The notes beneath the pieces were generated by a model that did no database searches, had not been told where the DNA came from, and was given only the letters and a program-made list of their open reading frames with translations. 64,000 nt of DNA, from contig JAACJO010000050.1 in the NCBI GenBank assembly GCA_013368445.1, positions 1-64,000 on the forward strand, given 5' to 3'. Each line of letters begins with the position of its first letter. Position 1 is the first letter of the stretch. The DNA is from Leucocoprinus leucothites (taxonomy: Eukaryota; Basidiomycota; Agaricomycetes; Agaricales; Agaricaceae). The position numbers and the translations under genes were made by a program. Shown in pieces: positions 56,964-64,000 of the stretch.

Positions 56964-58733
56964 GTGACTGCCCTTCCTGGCCATCGCTTGCCCAAAGCTT
57001 TACCCACCTCATTAACGGACATTGTGAATGAATCCCTCAATGGGATTGATATCCTTAAAGAAGTAAAGGGAAAATACAATGAAGATGTACTGTTTAGAGA
57101 TGTTATTACACACCCGAAAGAATACAAGAACTTCGAACTAAATGAAGAAGTACTATATATTAAAGATGGAGATAACAAACGGCTATGTGTGCCAAAAATA
57201 TTCGTTAATGGTCGAAATATTCGCGAAATTATTATCTCAGAAGCCCACTCAATTCTAGCTCATCTTGGACCGAGAAAAACGATGCTATACCTCAGAGATC
57301 ATGTATGGTGGAAGGAAATGGTAAATGATGTTATGACTTACTGTGAAACATGTATCACATGTAAGCATTCCAAACCTTCAAATCAAAAACCCTTTGGACT
57401 TCTTAACCCACTTCGAGTGCCTAACTCCCCATGGGAGAGCAATGGTATTGATTTTGTTGGTCCACTGCCAGAATCTAAGAATAGAGACACTTCATTTGAC
57501 TCTATCACTGTGATCATAGATAGGCTAATAGGTATGGTACATCTGGTACCAAGCAAACAAACCTATAATGCTCGTCAAGTCACTGAGTTGATTTTTAGCG
57601 AAGTCTACAGACTTCATGGACTTCCTAAATCAATTATGAGTGACAGAGATACACTTTTCACCAGCACATTTTGGAAACGGCTCAATGAGCTAATTGGGAC
57701 GAAATTAAATATGTCCAGTGCTTATCATCCAGAATCTGATGGTTCTACTGAACGAGCCAACCGCACAATTATCCAAATGCTATGGCAGTGTATTTCACCC
57801 ACACAAAAAGACTGGGTCAGCAGATTACCAGCTATAGAATTCGCAATAAATTCAGCACGGTCTGAAGTGACAGGCTATGCACCTTTCTTCCTTAATTATG
57901 GTAGGATACCTAGATCATTCATTTGGAACGATGCTAGTAACACTGAATATCCAGGGGTGCGAGTTTTTGCTACTAAACTCAAAAATGCTATAATGAGTGC
58001 ACATGACTCAATATTGGCTCATTGAGTCAAGGAAACTAGAGCTGCAAATCGAAAACGGCTGCCATCACCTTTTGCTAAAGGAGATCTAGTATATATCTCT
58101 ACAAAGAACATCTCCTTCCCTCAAAACCTTGCCCGGAAACTTGTCCCAAAATTTATTGGTCCTTACCCAATACTTGAGGCATTTGGCAACAACTCCTTTA
58201 AAATCGGATTATCGGATAATTTATGCAGACGAGGAGTTCATGACGTATTTCATGCATCTCTTCTTCGGATCCATGTCCCAAATGATGATAGACTCTTCCC
58301 TGGACGCTTGGAGAACCCAATCTGGGATCTTGGTGAACAAGACCAAGAATGGGCTGTAGACAAGGTTAAATCTCATTCAGCATCAAAAAGAAATGCGATC
58401 TTTGAGATTTTGTGGAAATCTGGAGATGTAACATGGCTACCATATGAGAAAGTAAGCCATCTGTCAGCCTTAGAACAATATTTGGAATTATTGGGGATTG
58501 AGAACATCGACCAATTGAATTTTTCGTCCACTAATCCAGAACTGGAGAATGACAATCCTCTGCTTATACATTCAATGTTTTTCGGCTCAATAACCAAGGA
58601 CACGAATGGTAAACTTGAGGGGTATATAAGACCTTCAAATTTCGGACCAGAAATGCAACCAACACAGATCCCTCACCAATCTCGAGCTCTCAGCTTACTG
58701 TTATTCTTTCTAATCATTCTCATCATCACCGTT
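56964..58733 (+). pseudogene. Element D integrase and chromodomain, one internal TGA
   Basis: Zinc-binding region (SEAHSILAHLGPRKTMLYLR, CETCITCKHS), catalytic core (NGIDFVGPLPESKNRD, SIMSDRDTLFTSTFWKRLNE, SAYHPESDGSTERANRTIIQ), then a C-terminal region to a chromodomain (EWAVDKVKSHSASKRNAIFE, SGDVTWLPYEKVSHLSALEQ, near 58330-58500). The only stop is TGA 58023-58025, in a position expected to be Arg. Otherwise open, in contrast to the 5' half of D. Confidence 0.9.
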
Positions 58734-59774
58734 ATGTCCAGCTTTATTCACAATGAACAGACAGCTGCTCATATCAACATCCCTCTTCCTCTCATTGACA
58801 CTTGTTCCATCTTCTTTTGGAAGTGTTATCTCAGTGAGGCCCCAGATGCACCACACTGGATCATTTCCCCCAGCATGGTTGCCCAATTCCTTGCCTTCAA
58901 CTGTATGCTTCGTCAAAATAACCCTCACAACCTCTTTCCACCCATTGGTTATGATGAATTCGCCACCTTGTTCAATAAACAAGCGATTCCCCACAAGATG
59001 TTTGTCCCTAGACCTAATAGTCCAGGTTATCATTTCCCCAGTTTCCTGGGTGTCCAACACATTGAGTTAACGGACATTGATCTTACTGCTTTCAATCGTG
59101 CTTACCCACTCAGTGATCCCGTTTTGGTGGATCTGGGTATAGTCAATGATGACGGAACCCTTAATCATGAGAACTTGATCTCGATCACTCGAAGGGTACT
59201 CACCCCTCGATATGGCATCATTCCACCTTCTAATAATCATCCTTGCTCCAACCGTCCCTATTCCAACTACTGTGGCAATCATTCTGCCCACATCGGACCC
59301 ACTATTTGTGGTCATCCTTGAATGTCGTTCACTCATTCCAGTCATACCCGCCAACATGCTATGGACTTCTCTGCCAGTTCCTCTATGGCACCTTCTACTA
59401 TTACCTCTCCCTTGGCTCCTGTGCCCCCTATTGTCGAGGCTAACAGCCTTACTATTGAATTGGACACTCCATCCCCTTCTAACACGGGAACCTCTGACGA
59501 CGTTTTTGAGTTATTAGAAAATCCTTTCAATAACTTTGAGCATTCCATTTTTAATGAAGCCGCTTCTGTTCCCACTAATGTCGAGCCTTTCACTCGAGCT
59601 CAGGGTCCCGAAATCACACACTCTTCTTCAGCTCCACCCGTTCCTCCTTCCATCGCTTCTAGCACCACCGCTCCTATTCAGGAAGTTGCATCCTTGTCCC
59701 TCAATGATGTGAAGGGTAAAGGCAAGGCTGTTGACAATGATGTCAACATGAATGAAGGTTCTTCCACTATTTGA
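58734..59774 (+). pseudogene. Extra ORF of element D after the chromodomain
   Basis: It starts MSSFIHNEQTAAHINIPLPL after a pyrimidine-rich stretch and is read in the sense direction. The first part (to 59321) has APDAPHWIISPSMVAQFLAF and HKMFVPRPNSPGYHFPSFLG. After a frame change a Ser/Pro/Thr-rich tail runs from 59322 to TGA at 59772 (ELLENPFNNFEHSIFNEAAS). No known domain. Position matches the extra ORF of element F, but no similarity between the two is evident to me. The frame change near 59290 could be an intron or decay. Confidence 0.5.
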
Positions 59775-59904
59775 ATTCATGTATTCACTTCTAAAGTTCC
59801 ACACTAATATTTTGTATCTATATCTGTCTCTATCTAGTCTCGAAATATTTAGCTATCAACGTATAAATGTCCTTTCGATCCCTCGAGGACATCTGGAGGG
59901 CGTA

Positions 59905-60137
59905 TGTAGTAACTGTGACTCGATCTCTAGTCCTATCTTATCTAACCCTTATCTAGCCTTTGTTTATTCGTAGCTATGCAGCACAGGAATGTAAATAGGA
60001 GATATAGTATATAAGTAGCTTAGGATAGCTCCTGTACCCCAGCTTTCTTCAATACGATAGACTTACCCTGTCGACTTCGTACTTGAGGGAACTCTCACCG
60101 TGTGCCGTGACTCCGAGTCTCTTGTTCTCACGTCACA
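59905..60137 (+). repeat. 3' LTR of element D
   Basis: 233 bp, preceded by a purine-rich tggaggg. Keeps about ten CpGs that are TpG or CpA in the 5' LTR. Confidence 0.95.
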
Positions 60138-60142
60138 AAAAT

Positions 60143-60641
60143 CCTGGAATATAAGCCGGATGAGTGCCACGTCACATAGCCCAGCAGCACTAGCAATTAC
60201 AAACCATGAATATCTTCTTGGACTTCTTATCCTTGGATGGCCACACAAGGTCTAAGGTCCTTAAGGAGGGGAAAGGATAGCAAGAGAGAGGGAGTTAAGA
60301 GGAAGTCAGAAATGCGGCGCTCTGCGCATCGACTCTTGCGAATTCACAAAATTCACAAGTCAGAAATCCGCTGCAGGACAAGCCAAATAAAGACAAACCA
60401 ATTGAAGACCGACATCAAAGGCACGTGCAAGCAAAATGTTCAAGGAGCGAATTTCAAAACTCATAGTACTCACTGTCGTGCTCAATGATCCACTGGGGAT
60501 TGCTTACCAATCAGCAAAATGGCCGAACAACATCGTTGCCAATCGGTGACCATCATTGACGGTCTATACGCCTCTATTTGCTCGTTGTCCATCTCTAGAT
60601 TTTGTTAGATATCTATGGATCTCGAAACAGTTTTGACTGGG
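60143..60641. other. Right part of element G, no recognised gene
   Basis: CpG-containing sequence with no ORF of note, ending in the terminal repeat agttttgactggg next to cttgaca. Confidence 0.4.
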
Positions 60642-62249
60642 CTTGACAGTGGGACTCTGTATCTGAATCCAGCCATGGGGGCTTTGAAGTCACTAGCCTG
60701 GAAATCCTGATCAATACGTTGGCCCTCCATAGTGGTGTACATGTAAGTCCAAATTAAAGGGATGGCGCTACGAGGAATACCGCCTCCTTCGTCTGAAATC
60801 TTGATGGTGATATCCTCTTTTCCTTCGACGACGACGACTTTGATGTGTGGAAAGTGGTCTTCTTTGTCTACACCGAAACGTTCGACGACGGCGCGGAGAG
60901 AATTTTTGAGGAGCTTGAAGACGATGTGGGAGAGGTGGCCGGGGACGTAGGGGAAGGGGAGGTTTTTGGGACAGATGAGTTGGACGGGAGGGCCTTTGAA
61001 CATGGCGTAGTGTTCCTCGCAGACGAATCGGGCGTTTTCGATGGCTTCTTGGACAATGTCGTGGACATTCTGTGTTGTTGATAAGTTGCCGGGGGTTGGT
61101 TTTGAGAGAGAAAGTGATACATACCGCTTTTGTACAGATGATGCCGACGTAGTCCTCGTGTGCCAGCTGAGTATTCAGAGCCACGTCTTAGCCACAAGAA
61201 CGCCACCAGATCAGTACTTTTTTTTAGTGTCAGCAGGAGGGTAATAATATCACAACTTACGTTGACCGATCAGAAAGCGGATCCCGATACGCGACATGTA
61301 GAATCGGTCGAGCCAAGCTTGGATATCGTGACCGATGTGCCGTGCGTTCTGACTTCGTTTCCATTCGAGAACGCCTTGAGCGACGGTGGTGACGGTAGGA
61401 TCGTGTCGGCTCTTGATGTGTTCAAGGAGCTTGGTGAAACGTTTATTGTAGTCTTGGACTTCGGGAGGCCAGTCCGTTCGGTTCGTACTCGCGTAGTACC
61501 TGCCATATGGGGCTTTTTTTTAGTTCGACGATGGAGAAGAGAGAGACGAAGAGAGACGAACCTTCGCTCCATGGGGACCCTCAACCGCAGTTTGTTGAAG
61601 CCGTTTGTGCCATTGCCGTTCCCACCCCCATCGAGGCCGTGAGAGAGGTGTGTGTATCCGTCGCTGAGGGGTTCGAGGGAGGGGTTGGGTGTGGATTCTG
61701 GGAGAGCGACTTCGCCGGACCGGGGCACCATGAGGGCTTGACGGACGCTTGGTGAGAGTTGGATGAGGGGGAATGTAATGAGTTCCTTTGATGATGAGTT
61801 AGTTAAGTGAGAAGGTGGCCCTTGAGTTGAGTCATTTGTGGTCGTACCTCGAAAGACTGGGCATACCAGTTCTTGACTTTCTTGATAGAGGGCATGACGC
61901 TGAGATTATGAGGGAGCTCGTCTAGCTCCTTCACGCGATGAGCCAGTCGTACTGGTAGTTCTTCTGTGTTCCTCAACTGTGAGCACAGAGAGAGGTGGAA
62001 AACCGTTAACTCCGCACCTGCGAGGAACTGGCTGGCTTTCAGCAACGTTCCTTGACTAGGATTTTGGCCGAATAGGACCATCTGTTGGAGGGAGACTGCA
62101 GTGGGGTCAACATGGATGAAGATCAGACGAGCTGGCACAACCGGAGAGAGAGAGAATGAGAGGAAAAGCGTACCGCCAGTTTGTGGAAAGGAGGCAAAGT
62201 GGTGGATCTTGTCCCACAAGGCTGGGGAGATGCGGAAGCCTGCGGACAT
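60642..62249 (-). pseudogene. PDK/BCKDK-family kinase, copy B, 3' end removed by element G
   Basis: Same exon pattern as copy A but with the reading frame kept in exon 1 (start at 62249, MSAGFRISPALWDKIHHF), exon 4 (VPRSGEVALPES) and exon 7 (FKGPPVQLICPK). It stops inside exon 7. The G2 box reads GFRYRVPLS instead of GFGYGLPLS and then runs into element G, so the last exon and the G3 box are lost. One change near the N box gives FKLLKNS for FELLKNS. Two of the G2 changes are CpG-to-CpA. Kinase activity is not expected from this copy. Confidence 0.85.
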
Positions 62250-62763
62250 GGTGTTGTGGATGTGCGAGGCGCTGTGGTCGGCCGTGAGCGCGCGAGCATA
62301 GAAGTGAGAAGTGGAATATCAAAAGTCGGTCACTGCGGCTTGTCCAGATCTCGGATGTCAGGTCCGCCCCTAATCACATGTGTCCTGATATTACACAGTC
62401 ACGTGTTTATTCTGGACTCTAACACTAGGCTACGGTGTGGCTCGTACTTAATCTCCAGGCCCCTTCAAATATCTTCAAAAAAAACCCTAGAGTGTAATTA
62501 GCCGTGGTATACTATGAATTTTACAATTACAGCTGTTCTAAGTAGCGCCGAGGGCGAAGGCTGGCTTCCCACTGCCCAGGAACCACTGAGGGGGTGCAGA
62601 CGGATTACCCACTCGACTATTCATCTACGTTCCGTCGTAATACGTTCTACATGCATACACGTGTACATGTGCGAAGCGTAGCCAAATCAGAGTGAAACAC
62701 TTCACCTCACATCAACTTTTCGGAAACCCACCACCCCTTTGGATCCATTCCACCATCGAAATC
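62250..62763. promoter_or_regulatory. Upstream region of PDK copy B
   Basis: Shares the first ~165 bp with copy A, then has its own ~170 bp (62418-62590), then returns to homology. No gene seen. Confidence 0.4.
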
Positions 62764-63799
62764 CTACGTATTCGCCAACAACGGTTTCGGCACCACACCT
62801 CTTTCTGCATCTTCTTCGTTTGCAGCTTTCACAATGACTTTGCCCTTGCTAGCGATTTCTTCGTGGTGGTAGTATCTTGTTGGGGTCTTGAGATGCTTGC
62901 ATGTCTGGGCGTTGACGGGGACGCGAGCCTGTGGGTTTGAGTGAGACCTGGTGAGTACTACGCGTTTCGGCCGAAGAAGTGAAGGGGATGAACCTGATTT
63001 CTCCGCGCAGGACAAGAGCTTGATAGATGGGTCACGTGAGCTAATTGTGGACTAGGCCGAGAGAACTTAAAAGGCCGTACCAGTGCTAGTGGTCGAGTCT
63101 GCATTTGATTTTGTACTTGCTTTTACTGTGGAGGTTCAAATGCTCATTGAGCTCATGGAATCGGGGAGAGGTGGGCGTGGTCTTACCTCGTCGCAGAGCG
63201 CTTGAGTTTCTTAGCCATCGTGGAGGATAGCTAACGGTTCCATCCCGTTAATTTCAGCTAGCTCATCCCCTCCCTCGTTCTGTTTCCTCTTCGACGACAG
63301 GTGTCATCCCAGCGCCCCCAACAGGCTGCTCCGGTTGCGTGCACTTCGATACTTTACCAGCCACTTTCTTCAAAGTAGGATTCTCCTCAGCTTGTGCATC
63401 GTAGTCCGGTTCATCACTCACCCCCTTGTGCTTGGACGTGGGTCTCGCTCAAAGAAAAGCTGCAGCTGCCTTACCACCTTTCGGAGGAGGGCCGTTAGGA
63501 TTCTCCAGTGGGATACGCACGTTCTCGTGTTCGTCGCCGAGGAAGGCTTTGAGGTGCTCGTGTGTACAAACGTCAACGGGGATGCCAGCCTAGGATAAGA
63601 CCGTTGGGTTAGAGATGAGATATGACGGTAGTTCCGACTCAGAGACGGACCTATTTTCTCCAAGCATTTGAAAGCAAGGAAGAATACGAGCGATAGCAGA
63701 GAGGAGAGTAAGACGATTACACGTTAGACAGGGACTATGACAGCCGTCAGCGATCGAATGACTACCATTCGACGAAGTATCTAGCCTGGAAGCACCCAT
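62764..63799 (-). CDS. Unidentified multi-exon gene X, copy B
   Basis: Same parts as 4013-5047: AGIPVDVCTHEHLKAFLGDE with an intact frame after an AG acceptor (tatcctag), a Pro/Gly/Lys-rich run, a TGA or unresolved intron, an acidic tail, MAKKLKRSATR with donor gtaaga, and the last ORF (62764-63015). GGGG near 63580 keeps the frame that is broken in copy A. No family recognised. Confidence 0.4.
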
Positions 63800-64000
63800 T
63801 CAGTGCTTTGAGCTACAAGGAATAAAGAATTTATCCACCCTACCTATGGGAGAACCATATCCGACTACCGATGGGGATGTTGCACACTCCTAGTCGTCGG
63901 GCAATAATGCCAAGACGGTAGTGATTCTCCAGCGTAAAAGTGTGTGGTTTGAGGAGGGTGACCCTCATTCCCTGCGAACACTATTGAAGCTCCACGAGCC
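63800..64000. other. Right edge, start of the unresolved plus-strand stretch, copy B
   Basis: Matches 5048-5248. Carries the same TAG within the plus-strand protein-like run as copy A. Confidence 0.4.

Larger units (their letters stand above)
49297..60137 (+). mobile_element. Ty3/gypsy chromovirus, element D
   Basis: LTRs of 233 bp (49297-49529 and 59905-60137) with 5-bp target duplication aaaat (49292-49296 and 60138-60142). Order: Gag, protease, RT, RNase H, integrase, chromodomain, extra ORF. A solo LTR of family E sits in the RT. The 5' part has many TGA stops, while the last ~3 kb is almost open. Confidence 0.95.
48087..60641. mobile_element. TIR element G inside PDK copy B (contains element D)
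   Basis: The ends are inverted: CCCAGTCAAAGCT at 48087 and its complement (agttttgactggg) at 60641. They are flanked by cttgaca on both sides (48080-48086 and 60642-60648). Without element D it is about 1.7 kb. No transposase was recognised, so it looks non-autonomous. The 7-bp target copy would be 8 bp (hAT-like) if one base mutated. Confidence 0.55.
60642..64000. repeat. Segmental duplication, copy B (continues past the window)
   Basis: Collinear with 1823-5248. The left end is the target site of element G. About 170 bp (62418-62590) is unrelated to copy A. Differences are densest in the first ~150 bp next to G and then become rare. Confidence 0.9.

Noticed and set aside
49699..58025. TGA reassigned to arginine
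   Set aside because: Host genes in the window (PAS gene, PDK copy A) end at TGA, and paired copies show the TGA codons arose from CGA by CpG transition.
62764..63015. Gene X last ORF as a stand-alone 83-aa gene
   Set aside because: It begins inside sequence that looks like an exon following a splice site, and the upstream pieces keep the same order in both copies; listed as part of gene X.

Overview
The window is nuclear DNA of a filamentous basidiomycete, probably an agaricomycete. Host genes are cut by many 49-76 nt GT/AG introns. They include a white-collar-1-like PAS protein, a mitochondrial PDK-family kinase and a multipass-membrane/ankyrin gene. The repeats are typical of the group: chromodomain Ty3/gypsy elements, Tc1/mariner, hAT and another DDE transposon. 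No rRNA gene, functional tRNA gene, CRISPR array or bacterial signature was seen.

Layout. (1) 1-6312 is host DNA: the 3' part of the PAS gene (+), a PDK-family kinase (-, copy A), an unidentified minus-strand gene X (copy A) and an unresolved plus-strand coding stretch. (2) 6313-9395 is a membrane-protein gene with a C-terminal ankyrin domain made of near-identical 150-bp units. Each unit is a 99-nt exon (one 33-residue ankyrin repeat) plus a 51-nt stop-free intron. (3) 9400-60641 is a repeat island of nested elements. Element F (13094-20945) carries mariner copy 1 and interrupts an LTR of element B. A second Tc1-like element lies in B's pol. Element A (25695-37313) carries a complete hAT element. 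Element C is a fragment with a fold-back pol. LTR family E (1.3 kb) occurs once with mariner copy 2 inside (44874-47800) and once as a solo LTR (54010-55349) inside element D (49297-60137). D itself lies in a 1.7-kb TIR element, G. (4) 60642-64000 repeats 1823-5248 (PDK copy B and gene X copy B). PDK copy B loses its 3' end to element G, and a diverged piece of that end lies on the far side of G.

Three themes connect the parts. First, most internal stop codons in the elements are TGA where relatives have CGA (Arg). Paired LTRs and the paired mariners also differ mainly by CpG to TpG/CpA. This suggests methylation- or RIP-like decay, weaker at the right edge. Second, the gypsy elements carry extra ORFs outside gag-pol: antisense ORFs with a Cys6 zinc-cluster pattern in A and B, and sense ORFs after the chromodomain in F and D. 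Third, copy A of the duplicated host block and the PAS gene next to it hold several 1-nt changes in homopolymers. These are either real decay or assembly error, so the functional state of these host genes is uncertain.
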